Source: an uncultured Clostridia bacterium (lineage in GTDB: Bacteria > Bacillota > Clostridia > TANB77 > CAG-508). Taken from it: a DNA stretch of 28,933 nucleotides. The position numbers and the translations under genes were made by a program. Below, piece by piece: positions 15,570 through 24,700 of the stretch. Below the pieces are notes generated by a model that saw nothing but the letters and a program-made list of their open reading frames with translations, had not been told where the DNA came from and searched no databases. Location of the stretch: the NCBI GenBank assembly GCA_947632745.1, contig CANRQH010000005.1, positions 1-28,933 of the forward strand. The letters are read 5' to 3'. Each line of letters begins with the position of its first letter. The stretch's first letter is position 1.

Positions 15570-16706
15570 ATGTTAAAAAAAGTAGGAATATTAATAAATG
15601 GTGGAGATGCACCAGGATTAAATGCAGTAATAAGAGCAATTACAAGAACAGCAGAAAAAAATAATGTAGAATGTTATGGATTTATAGATGGGTTTAATGG
15701 TTTATTACATAATAATTTAATAAGATTGGATAATTCAAAAACAACTTCTGGAATTTTACATAAGGGAGGAGCAATAATAGGCTCATCACTTAATTCAAAT
15801 GTGTTTAATTACAAAGTAATAGAAGATGGAAAAGAAGTATATAAAGATTTATCTGAACAATGTGTGCAAAATCTAAAAGATGATGAAATAGATTGCTTAT
15901 TCACTTTAGGTGGAGATAGTACACAAAAATCTGCAAGAGATTTTTCATGTCGAGGAATAAATGTAATAGGTGTTCCAAAAACAATAGATAATGATGTTGC
16001 ATGTACAGATGTAACATTTGGATTCAATACCGCAGTATCTGTTGCAACTGATGCTTTAGATAGATTACACACAACAGCAGAAACACATCATAGAATAATG
16101 GTTTTAGAGGTAATGGGAAGATATGCAGGATGGATAACTTTAGAATCTGCAATTGCAGGAGGTGCAGATGTAGCTTTACTACCAGAAATACCTTATGACA
16201 TAGACAAAGTAGTAGAAAAAATAGAAGAAAGAAAAAAAGTAGGAAAAGAATTTAGTGTAGTAGTAGTCTCAGAAGGTGCTTATCCAAAAGGAGGAGACAT
16301 CTCTGTAAAAGATACACGTGATGGTGGAAAAGGTGTAATAAACATTCAACTTGGAGGAGCAGGAGATATTGTTGCAAAAGAGCTTGAAAAACGTACAGGT
16401 TTAATTTCAAGAAGTACAACACTTGGATATATGCAAAGAGGAGGAACACCTTCTGCAACAGACAGAATTTTATCTACAAAATATGGAGCTAAGGCAATGG
16501 AACTTGCATTAGAAGGAAAATTTAATGTTCTAACTGTACTTAAAAATGGAAAATTAGATTATGTTTCTTTAGAAGATGTTGTAGGAAACAACAAAAAAAT
16601 AGGTGCAGTAGAGGGCGGAACAGAAGATAGTAATATGAAGACAGTAAAAATGGATGATGATTTAATTAAAACTGCAAGGGATATTGGAATTTGTTTGGGT
16701 GATTAA
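15570..16706 (+). CDS. pfkA: 6-phosphofructokinase, group III-like, with unusual GGDST motif
   Basis: This enzyme phosphorylates fructose 6-phosphate, the committed step of glycolysis. At 378 residues it is longer than the 320-residue E. coli type. The nucleotide loop is INGGDAPGLNAVIR at residues 9-22. The catalytic motif is PKTIDND (136-142), and VMGRYAGW and GYMQRGGTPSATDR follow. The donor-selecting motif reads G114-G115-D116-S117-T118. ATP enzymes usually have GGDG and pyrophosphate enzymes GGDD, so the Ser is unusual. Lys137 in PKTIDND is of the pyrophosphate or mixed-clade type. The phosphoryl donor therefore cannot be assigned from sequence. GGAGAG precedes the ATG. Confidence 0.92.
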   Translation: MLKKVGILINGGDAPGLNAVIRAITRTAEKNNVECYGFIDGFNGLLHNNLIRLDNSKTTSGILHKGGAIIGSSLNSNVFNYKVIEDGKEVYKDLSEQCVQNLKDDEIDCLFTLGGDSTQKSARDFSCRGINVIGVPKTIDNDVACTDVTFGFNTAVSVATDALDRLHTTAETHHRIMVLEVMGRYAGWITLESAIAGGADVALLPEIPYDIDKVVEKIEERKKVGKEFSVVVVSEGAYPKGGDISVKDTRDGGKGVINIQLGGAGDIVAKELEKRTGLISRSTTLGYMQRGGTPSATDRILSTKYGAKAMELALEGKFNVLTVLKNGKLDYVSLEDVVGNNKKIGAVEGGTEDSNMKTVKMDDDLIKTARDIGICLGD

Positions 16707-17345
16707 ATGAAAAAAGAAAAATTATGGAAGATAGTATTTTTTGCATTAATTATTGTAGTTATTGTATTAATAACAATATTATTTGTTAGTCAAAAACCAA
16801 AAAATATGACAAAAAATATGTATAATGACATAAATGAAAAAAACAAATATACATTTTCGATGTTAGAAGAAAATGAAGAATTAAATTATAATTTAAAAAT
16901 AGTTAAAAACGAAGAAGCAATGTGTATTGATACAACATCTAATGACGAAAGAACATCTACATTAGTCAAAGATGGATCTGCCTATTATTTAATGCATGCA
17001 AATAAAGAATACTATTTGTATGATAGTAGCCAAATTGATGCAGATATTTTAGGAAATGAGTTAGATACTGTAAAAACTGCAAATTACAAAAGCGGATATG
17101 AAACAATAAACAATAAGAAATATTACTTTGAAGAATATGAAGGGATTGTTACTTTTATATTGTTAACAAATTATAACGAAGAAAGCTCAATAAAAACAAG
17201 GTTTTATTATGATGATGGAAAAATAGCATATATTAAAACTTTTATTGATGATACAGAAGAATTGATTAAAATAGATTTTTCTCAAGATGTAGATGAAGGC
17301 TTATTTGAAATTCCAGAAGATTATGCAGAGTTGGAAAGTGAGTAA
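16707..17345 (+). CDS. Membrane-anchored extracytoplasmic protein, unknown function
   Basis: A 212-residue protein whose ATG directly follows the pfkA stop, with no gap, so translation is probably coupled; only a weak GGGTGA lies upstream. Residues 1-7 are basic, then a hydrophobic span (IVFFALIIVVIVLITILFV) to about residue 28. The remaining domain of about 180 residues is acidic and rich in Tyr, Asn and Glu. It has alternating beta-type segments (YYLMHANKEYYLYDSS, KKYYFEEYEG, KTRFYYDDGKIAYIKTF), resembling clostridial lipoprotein-like beta domains. There is no lipobox Cys, so it is anchored by the N-terminal helix. The function is not recognised, and the link to pfkA may be positional only. 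Confidence 0.75.
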   Translation: MKKEKLWKIVFFALIIVVIVLITILFVSQKPKNMTKNMYNDINEKNKYTFSMLEENEELNYNLKIVKNEEAMCIDTTSNDERTSTLVKDGSAYYLMHANKEYYLYDSSQIDADILGNELDTVKTANYKSGYETINNKKYYFEEYEGIVTFILLTNYNEESSIKTRFYYDDGKIAYIKTFIDDTEELIKIDFSQDVDEGLFEIPEDYAELESE

Positions 17346-17364
17346 AATATTAAGTAAAAAATTG

Positions 17365-17408
17365 AAACCTAAAATATTAAATAAGTTTTTAATATTTTAG
17401 GGTTTTTA
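17365..17408 (+). terminator. Terminator after the pfkA operon
   Basis: AAACCTAAAATATTA pairs with TAATATTTTAGGGTTT (one extra G) around a short loop, followed by a T-run. Confidence 0.8.
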
Positions 17409-17478
17409 TTATGTAAGAAAAAATCTACTTTTTTAATTAACTATAAGAAAAAAATAAAAATATCCTACAAAATTTCTA

Positions 17479-17507
17479 TTTACAAAAACAAAAAGTAATA
17501 GTAAAAT
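17479..17507 (+). promoter_or_regulatory. Promoter of the alpha-amylase gene
   Basis: TTTACA (17479-17484), 17 bases, then TAAAAT (17502-17507), about 30 bases before the start codon. Confidence 0.55.
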
Positions 17508-17537
17508 ATATAAAAAAGAAAAAGGATAGAAAAACAA

Positions 17538-18977
17538 ATGAAACAAATAAATGGAACAATGTTACAATACTTTGAATGGTACTTAAACGAACCAGAAGGA
17601 TTATGGAACAAAATAATAAAAGATGCAAAAGAAATATCAGATTTAGGAATAACAGCAGTATGGCTTCCGCCAGCATATAAAGGAATAGGTGGAAAAAATG
17701 ATGTTGGCTATGGAGTATATGATGTATATGATTTAGGTGAATTTGACCAAAAAGGAAGTATTGAAACAAAATATGGAACAAAAGACGAATATTTAAGAGC
17801 AATAGAAAGTTTAAAGCAAAATGGAGTAAATGTATATGCAGATATAGTTTTAAATCATAAAATGGGAGCAGATAAAGAGCAAGAAATTTTAGCAAACAAA
17901 TGCGACTGGGGCGACCATAATAAAGAGGGAAATATAGAAAACATAAAAGCTGCAACAAAATATACATTTCCAGAACGACACCATAAATACTCAGATTTTG
18001 AGTGGAATTGGACACATTTTAGTGGAATAGATTTAAATAACTCTACAGGAGAACATGCAATATTCAAATTTAAAGATAAAGAATGGCAAACATCTGTAGA
18101 TAATGAATTTTCAAACTTTGATTATTTAATGGGAGCAGATTTAGATTTTTCAAATAAAGAAGTTGTAGAAGAATGTAAAAGATGGGGATTATGGTATCAA
18201 AACTTAACTCGTGTAGATGGTTTTAGGTTAGATGCTGTAAAACATATAGATAGCTTATTTTACAAAGAGTGGCTTGACTATTTAAGGAAAGAAACTAAAA
18301 AAGAACTTTTCACAGTAGGAGAATATTGGAGTGCAGATGTAAATAAGCTTCATAATTATTTAAAAGAAGTAGAAGGCGAGATGTCATTATTTGATGTACC
18401 GCTTCACATGAACTTTTATAATGCATCAATAAATCCTGACTATGATATGTCAAAAATATTAGATAATACTTTATTAAAAGAAAACCCAGAAAAGGCAGTA
18501 ACATTTGTAGACAATCACGACACACAGCCAGGACAAGCACTACAAAGTTTTGTTGAGCCATGGATGAAAACTTTAGCATATAGTATAATATTACTTAGAA
18601 AACAAGGATATCCATGTGTATTTTATGGAGATTTATATGGAATTCCATATTCAAATATCTCTCCATGTGATAAAATAAAAACATTACTTGCTTTAAGAAA
18701 ATTAAAAGTATATGGAAGACAGCATGATTATTTTGACCACAAAAATGTAATAGGTTGGACATTAGAGGGAGACAACAAACACTTAAATTCGGGTTTGGCA
18801 GTTGTTGGTTCAAATGCACAAGATGCAGAAAAAAGAATGTATGTTGGAACACAATACGCAGGATGTGAATTTATAGATAGCTTAGAAAATTGTGAAGAAA
18901 CAGTAATAATTGATGAAGCAGGATGTGGAGTATTTAAAACGAAGGGCAAAAGCTGCTCTGTATGGGTAGCAAAATAA
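17538..18977 (+). CDS. amyA: Cytoplasmic alpha-amylase (GH13)
   Basis: A glycoside hydrolase family 13 enzyme cleaving alpha-1,4-glucans. It has 479 residues, close to the cytoplasmic AmyA type, and begins MKQINGTMLQYFEWYLNE without a signal peptide. It therefore probably acts on intracellular glycogen or imported maltodextrins. The GH13 regions are all present: VYADIVLNHKMGA, the nucleophile D232 in GFRLDAVKH, the acid/base E262 in VGEYW, and D328 in FVDNHDTQ. The start follows AAAGGATAG. Its stop shares a base with the first unit of a two-unit 31-bp repeat array, after which dnaE begins. Confidence 0.95.
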   Translation: MKQINGTMLQYFEWYLNEPEGLWNKIIKDAKEISDLGITAVWLPPAYKGIGGKNDVGYGVYDVYDLGEFDQKGSIETKYGTKDEYLRAIESLKQNGVNVYADIVLNHKMGADKEQEILANKCDWGDHNKEGNIENIKAATKYTFPERHHKYSDFEWNWTHFSGIDLNNSTGEHAIFKFKDKEWQTSVDNEFSNFDYLMGADLDFSNKEVVEECKRWGLWYQNLTRVDGFRLDAVKHIDSLFYKEWLDYLRKETKKELFTVGEYWSADVNKLHNYLKEVEGEMSLFDVPLHMNFYNASINPDYDMSKILDNTLLKENPEKAVTFVDNHDTQPGQALQSFVEPWMKTLAYSIILLRKQGYPCVFYGDLYGIPYSNISPCDKIKTLLALRKLKVYGRQHDYFDHKNVIGWTLEGDNKHLNSGLAVVGSNAQDAEKRMYVGTQYAGCEFIDSLENCEETVIIDEAGCGVFKTKGKSCSVWVAK

Positions 18978-19038
18978 TGTCCAAAAAAGAACCGGTCCCT
19001 GTTGTACATGCACAAAAAAGAACCGGTCCCTGTTGGAC
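18977..19038 (+). repeat. Array of two 31-bp repeat units between amyA and dnaE
   Basis: Units start at 18977 and 19008, each 31 bp, with heads ATGTCCAA and ATGCACAA, the same AGAACCGGTCCC core and tails TTGTAC and TTGGAC. They fill the space from the amyA stop to the dnaE ribosome binding site (AAAGGAG). Confidence 0.9.
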
Positions 19039-19052
19039 AGAAAGGAGAAAAA

Positions 19053-22000
19053 ATGGGTAAATTTGTACATCTTCATATACATAGTGAATATAGTTTGCTT
19101 GATGGAGCAAATAGAATAAAAGACTTGCCAGTTAGAGCAAAAGAACTTGGTATGGATTCTATTGCTATAACAGACCATGGAGTAATGTACGGTGTAATAG
19201 ACTTTTATAAAGCTTGTAAAAAAGAAGGTATAAAGCCTATTATAGGATGTGAAGTATATGTTGCACCTAGGTCAAGGTTTGACAAAGAACCAGGTGTAGA
19301 CAATAAATACAACCATTTAATTCTTCTTGCAAAAAATAACCAAGGCTATAAAAACCTAAGTAAATTAGTATCTTTAGGTTTTATTGATGGATATTATTAC
19401 AAACCAAGAATAGATTTAGAAATATTAGAAAAATATCATGAAGGCTTAATTTGTTTAAGTGCGTGTTTAGCGGGAGCTGTAAACCAAGCATTATTAAATG
19501 GAGAAAATGAAAAGGCAGAAGAAGTTGCCTTATGGCATAAAAAAGTTTTTGGAGAAGACTATTATATAGAAATTCAAAATAATGGAATAGCAGAGCAGGT
19601 TTTAGCAAATCAAAAGCTAGTTCAGCTTGCAAGAAAGCTTGATATTCCACTTGTTGCAACAAATGATGCACATTATTTAAAAAGAGAAGACGCATATAAT
19701 CACGAGGTTTTACTATGTATTCAAACTGGAAAAAGAATGAGTGATGAAGACAGAATGAGATTTGATACAGAAGAGCTATATGTAAAATCTCCTGAAGAAA
19801 TGATAGATTATTTTAAAGCCTTTCCAGATGCAATAGAAAATACAGTTAAAATTGCAGAAAAATGTAATGTAGAATTTGAATTTGGACATACTATACTTCC
19901 AAATTATGATGTCCCAAAAGAATTTGAAACTCATTTCGATTATTTAAAAAAATTATGTGATGATGGATTAATAAAAAGATATGGAAAAGATATTCCGGAA
20001 GAATATTTAAAAAGAGCAGAATATGAGCTTGGAATTATAAAGAAAATGGGATATGTTGATTACTATCTTATAGTTTGGGATTACATAAATTATGCAAAAA
20101 CTCATAATATACCAGTAGGTCCGGGAAGAGGTTCTGGTGCAGGTTCAATTTTAGCATATGCGATAGAAATAACAGATATAGACCCAATGAAATATAATTT
20201 ACTTTTTGAAAGATTCCTTAATCCAGAAAGAATAAGTATGCCAGATTTTGACGTAGACTTTAGTGATGAGCAAAGGCAAGATATAATAGATTATGTAAGT
20301 GAAAAATATGGACATGACCATGTTTCACAAATAATAACATTTGGAACCTTAGCTGCAAAAAATGCAATAAGAAATGTAGGTAGAGCTTTAGATATACCTT
20401 TAGCTGAAACTGATAAAATCGCAAAAATGATACCAAATGAAATTCATATTACAATTCAAAAAGCAATAGACCAAAACATAGAACTTAGAAATTTATATGA
20501 AAATGATGAAAGAATAAAAAAATTATTAGATGTTTCAATGGCATTAGAAGGAATGCCAAAAAACACATCAACACATGCGTGCCGGAGTTGTTATAACAAA
20601 AGAACCAGTAGATAGCTATGTTCCTTTATATGTAAGAGATGGGCAAAATGCCACACAATATGTAATGACAACACTTGAAGAACTTGGCTTATTAAAAATG
20701 GACTTTTTAGGACTTCGTACACTAACAGTTATAAAAGACACAAAAGAAATGGTAAAAAAAGATTATAATATAGATGTAGAATTTGACAAAGAAATGAATG
20801 ACCCAAAAGTTTATAAATTATGGCAAGAAGGAAAAACTTGTGGAATATTCCAGTTTGAAAGTCAAGGTATGAAAAACTTCATGCAGGAATTAAAACCAGA
20901 TTGCTTAGAAGATTTAATAGCAGGAGTTTCTTTATACAGACCAGGCCCAATGGACCAAATACCTCGTTATGTTAGAGGAAAGTTAAATCCAGGGCATAAT
21001 GAATATACACACCCAAGCCTAGAGCCAATATTAAATGTAACTTATGGATGTATGGTTTACCAAGAGCAAGTTATGCAAATAGTAAGAGATTTGGCTGGTT
21101 ACTCTTTAGGTAGAGCAGATTTGGTTCGCCGTGCTATGGGAAAGAAAAAGCTAGATGTAATGGCAAAAGAAAGAGAAATATTTATAAATGGTCAAGTTGA
21201 TGAACAAGGAAATGTAGTAGTTCCAGGATGTGTAAGAAATGGAATAGACGCAGAATCTGCAAACAAAATATTTGACGAAATGGCAGAATTTGCAAAATAT
21301 GCATTTAATAAATCTCATGCAGCGTGTTATGCGGTTGTATCATATCAAACAGCATATTTAAAAGCATATTATCCATCAGAATTTATGGCAGCAATGCTAA
21401 ATAGTTATTTAGGAAATTTAGATAAAGTTCCAGTTTATATAGATGAATGTAAAAGTTTAAATATAGAAATTTTAAAACCAGACATAAACTTAAGTGAGCT
21501 AAAATTTACAGTTGAGAATGGAAACATAAGATTTGGTTTGGCAAGTATAAAAAATGTTGGAATAGCACCAATAGAAGAAATTATTAAAGAAAGAAAAGAA
21601 AATGGTCCTTTTGAAAGTTTCACATCATTTTGTGAAAGAATAGTAGATAAAGGTGTAAACAAAAAATGCGTAGAAAGTTTGATAAAAGCAGGAGTATTTG
21701 ACTGCTTTGAGCAAACAAGGGCAACACTTCTTGCATCTTTTGAAAACATAATAGACACAATACAAAGTACAAAGAAAAAGGGCTTAGATGGTCAATTTTC
21801 AATGTTTGATTTAGGGCAAGAAACTGAAGAAAACAATATGGAAGACATAAAATACAACTATATTCAAAAAGAAGAATTTTCAGAAAAAGAACTATTGTCA
21901 CAAGAAAAAGAAATGCTAGGTATTTATTTATCCGGTCATCCTCTTTCAAAATTAAAAGATGAAATAGAAAAACAAACAACAATAAATACAAAAGACATAA

Positions 22001-22584
22001 TGGCAATAGATAACAAGATGAATATAGAAGATGAAGAAAACATGGAGGAGATGGACTTAGCAAGCCAATTTGATAATCAAAAGGCATTAAACTTTAAAGA
22101 TGGACAAGAAGTAAAATTTGCAGGAATAATAACATCAATAAAGAAAAAATACACAAAAACAAACAAAATAATGGCATTTGTAACAGTAGAAGATTTGTAT
22201 GGTCAGATAGATGTTCTAACATTTGAAAATGCTTATTTAGCTGCAAAAGACAGTTTAATAGAAGAAAATATAGTATTAATAAAAGGTAGATTAAGTATAA
22301 GAGAAGAAGAAAAAACAACAATAATAGCAAATGAAATAACAAACTTTGGAGTGCAAAAAAGAAAAGTTTTAAATATAAACATAACAAATTTAGACGAAGA
22401 AACAAAGAAGAAACTAAGAGGAGCTATAAAATACTTTAATGGTCAAATGAACAATATAGGAGTACAAGTTCAAGATGGAGACAAGGTTCTAAAGTGTGGA
22501 GCAATCTACATGACAGACAAAATTTTTGAAGTATTTCAAGATATAGTTGGAAAAGAAAATGCAGTGATTTTGGAGATAAGCTAA
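19053..22584 (+). CDS. dnaE: DNA polymerase III subunit alpha, with +1 shift at CGG (20583)
   Basis: DnaE is the replicative polymerase catalytic subunit of the DnaE type, not PolC. The PHP domain opens with FVHLHIHSEYSLLDGA. The palm has two catalytic Asp in MPDFDVDF (D400, D402). At residue 511 the frame reads CGG and would stop after ten more codons. Skipping the C at 20583 gives STHACGVVITKEPVDSYVPLY and continues through RPGPMDQIPRYVRGK, the HhH region and an OB fold (KFAGIITSIKKKYTK) to 22584, for 1176 residues. Without the shift the fingers and tau/beta-binding parts are lost. Because the gene is essential, real loss is unlikely. The start at 19053 follows AAAGGAG; an in-frame ATG at 19002 lies in the repeat array. 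Confidence 0.95.
20583..20586 (+). other. CGGA recoding/frameshift site in dnaE
   Basis: After TGC the in-frame codon is CGG. Skipping its C gives GGA (Gly511) in the conserved HA(A/C)GVV motif. Removing the T at 20580 instead would also repair the frame (giving HAAGVV), so the exact base is not forced by the protein alone. Confidence 0.75.
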
Positions 22585-22587
22585 AAA

Positions 22588-22658
22588 ATGTTCCAAAAAG
22601 AACCGGTCCATCTGGGACATGTCCAAAAAAGAACCGGTCCCAATTGTACCAATTGTAC
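22588..22658 (+). repeat. Array of two 31-bp repeat units between dnaE and trkH
   Basis: Units start at 22588 and 22619. The first pairs head ATGTTCC with tail GGGACAT through a G-U-type wobble. The second has its 9-base tail CAATTGTAC duplicated, as in the array at 9659. The array lies 3 bases after the dnaE stop and before the GAAAGG of trkH. Confidence 0.9.
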
Positions 22659-22688
22659 ATTTGAAACAAGAGAAAGGAAAAACTAAAG

Positions 22689-23982
22689 ATGCTGAATAGT
22701 AAAAGAATATATATTGTGCCGTTGTTAGGCTTTGCAATAATAATACTTATAGGGTGGATAATTCTTATGTTACCAATGTGTAGTAATGGTAATGTAAGTT
22801 CATTAGATGCACTTTTTTCTGCTGTATCTGCTACATGTGTTACAGGATTAACTACAGTAAATATAGCACAAGATTATACATTTATTGGGCAAGTAATTAT
22901 TGCAATAATTACAGAAATTGGTTCAATAGGATTTGTTACATTTATTTCTTTTGTGTTAAATATAAGGAAAAAAAGAATACCTTTGTCAGATACTTTGCTT
23001 TTAAGTAGTGCGTTAAATGAAACACACTTTAATAAAATAAAGCGAAGGTTAAAAGAGGTAATAAAATATACTTTAGTTATAGAATTTATTGGAAGTATAT
23101 TTTTATCTGCTGTATTTATACCTAGGTTTGGATTAGAAGATGGAATTTGGTATAGCATTTTTCATTCTATAACAGCATTTTGTAATGCAGGATTTGATTT
23201 ACTTGGAACTTCAAGTTTTACAGCATTTGCAAATAATATTTATTTAAATATTGTTTTAATAGTTTTAATGCTTTTAGGTGGAATTGGATTTTTTGTTATA
23301 GAAGATATTACAATATGTATGAAAAAAAGAAGTATTATTCACATGAGTTTTCATACAAAAATGGTATTGTGGGCAACATTTATTATATATTTTTTATCAA
23401 TAGTTATAACTAGACTTATAGATCCAAACATAACTGTTTTGCAAGCTATGTTTATGGGAGCGGCAACAAGAACTACAGGATTTTCAACAGTAAATATGGA
23501 AAATGCAAGTCCACTTATAAAATTATTTTTCTCAATTTTGATGATGATAGGAGGAGCACCTCGGTTCTACATCTGGTGGAATAAAAGTTACGTCTATTGC
23601 AGTTTTAGCACTACTTGTTCATAGCACACTTAGAGAAAAGAAAGAAGTAACAGTGTTTTACAAAAAAATTGATGCTCTTACTATAAGACATGCAATAACT
23701 AATATTACAATTAGTAATTTAATAATTTTATTTGTAACTTATGTATTTGTTAAATTGCAAAATATTGGACTTTTAAATTCTTTATTTATGTGTGTTTCTG
23801 CTTTTTCTTTGACAGGTTTAAGTGTTGTAAATGTCGGGGGCTTAATGCTTGCTCCTAAAGTAATACTTATGTTATTAATGTTTATTGGAAGAGTAGGGTC
23901 AATTTCAATACTTTCTATGTTTATTTTAAATAAAAAAGAAAATAAAAATATAGAATATGTATCTGGAAATCTTATGATATAA
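22689..23982 (+). CDS. ktrB: K+ uptake channel subunit TrkH/KtrB, with +1 shift at CGG (23562)
   Basis: The membrane subunit of a Ktr/Trk potassium uptake system, 430 residues when read through the shift. Four filter repeats are visible: TCVTGLTTV, TAFCNAGFD, TRTTGFSTV and FSLTGLSVV. The frame reads CGG as codon 292 and would stop 20 codons later. Skipping the C gives GGAPGSTSGGIK, the intramembrane gating loop conserved in KtrB/TrkH. The frame then continues to 23982 with the fourth repeat. Without the shift the fourth repeat is lost and no pore could form. GAAAGGA precedes the ATG. The regulatory subunit gene follows 60 bases downstream. The Ktr rather than Trk name rests on size and filter type and is moderately certain. 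Confidence 0.92.
23562..23565 (+). other. CGGT recoding/frameshift site in ktrB
   Basis: After CCT the in-frame codon is CGG. Skipping its C gives GGT (Gly292) and the conserved PGSTSGGIK loop. The flanking motif pins the shift to this codon. Confidence 0.8.
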
Positions 23983-24042
23983 GGGAAAAAGGTTAAAAAA
24001 ATTCAACCAAATTTGTGCCTTTAGGAAGGAATGTGATTAATT

Positions 24043-24468
24043 ATGAGAAAACAATGTGTAGTTATAGGACTTGGAATATATGGAATGAGTGTTGCTAAAA
24101 AATTATCTGAAGAGGGTATGGAGGTTTTGGCAATAGATAAAGAGATGAAAAAGGTAGAAAGAGCTAGCAATTTTGCAACAAAAGCTTTATGTATTGATAT
24201 TACAAATATAGACGCATTTGATGGTGTTTCTGTTGCAGATTTTGATATTGGTGTTGTTGGAATTGGTGAGGATGTGTCTGTAAGTATTATGACATGCTTG
24301 GCCTTAAAAGAAGCGGGTGTAAATTATGTTATTGCTAAAGCAGGAGATAAGCTTCATAAAAGAGTTTTGGAGAAATTAGATGTGGATGAAATTGTTTTGC
24401 CAGAAGAGTATATGGGTGTTATGACTGCGAAAAATATTTTAGAAAGTAAGGAACTTAAGAAGATTTAA
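24043..24468 (+). CDS. ktrA: K+ uptake regulatory subunit TrkA/KtrA, N-terminal RCK domain only
   Basis: A 141-residue RCK_N protein that would bind NAD(H) or ATP and gate the adjacent KtrB. The Rossmann motif is VIGLGIYGMSVA (residues 6-17), with the ribose-binding acidic residue in VLAIDKE. The end is abrupt at MTAKNILESKELKKI, where KtrA proteins of about 220 residues continue into the RCK_C domain. No RCK_C coding is seen downstream. Instead a long inverted-repeat element starts five bases after the stop. Truncation by that insertion is a reasonable inference; single-domain homologues also exist. GGAAGGAATG precedes the start. Confidence 0.85.
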   Translation: MRKQCVVIGLGIYGMSVAKKLSEEGMEVLAIDKEMKKVERASNFATKALCIDITNIDAFDGVSVADFDIGVVGIGEDVSVSIMTCLALKEAGVNYVIAKAGDKLHKRVLEKLDVDEIVLPEEYMGVMTAKNILESKELKKI

Positions 24469-24472
24469 GTTG

Positions 24473-24678
24473 TAGTTCACAGTTTGTATGCTCGAAATTA
24501 ATAAAATTTTCATAAATAGCTTTGTCATTTTCTTTTTCGCAGAAATTCTATGCATTTTTTATGGCACCCTTCCAAGGCAAGCTTGAACTCTTTCCATAAA
24601 AAATGTAAGAATTTCTTGCTCAAAGCACTCCAACGCTTTTTATTCAAATTTTATTAATTTTGAGCTTGTAAACTATGA
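24473..24678. mobile_element. Long inverted-repeat (MITE-like) element without a gene
   Basis: About 206 bp with imperfect arms of roughly 85-92 bases (24473-24564 and 24594-24678) around a loop of about 29 bases. The best matching blocks are TAGTT(C/T)ACA at the ends, AAATTAATAAAATTT in the middle, and AGAAATTCT plus CATTTTTTATGG near the loop. No open frame is present. It fills the whole space between the ktrA stop and the DUF1016 gene. It could be a miniature transposable element or a large RNA hairpin; no transposase or clear target duplication is seen. Confidence 0.6.
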
Positions 24679-24700
24679 AAAAATGTGAAAGGAATTAATA

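Noticed and set aside
17476..18015. Long minus-strand frames opposite amyA, mutS and dnaE (for example 17476-18015, 4410-4871, 21620-22087)
   Set aside because: They are Leu/Phe/Ile-rich mirror frames of AT-rich genes, without ribosome binding sites or domains.
9659..22658. CRISPR array
   Set aside because: The 31-bp units are adjacent without unique spacers, and no cas genes are present.
732..23982. Treating miaB, dnaE, ktrB and the gene at 6408 as pseudogenes
   Set aside because: Each has one identical lesion and otherwise undamaged sequence, and one is essential. A common cause (recoding or a systematic data error) explains them better than four independent losses.
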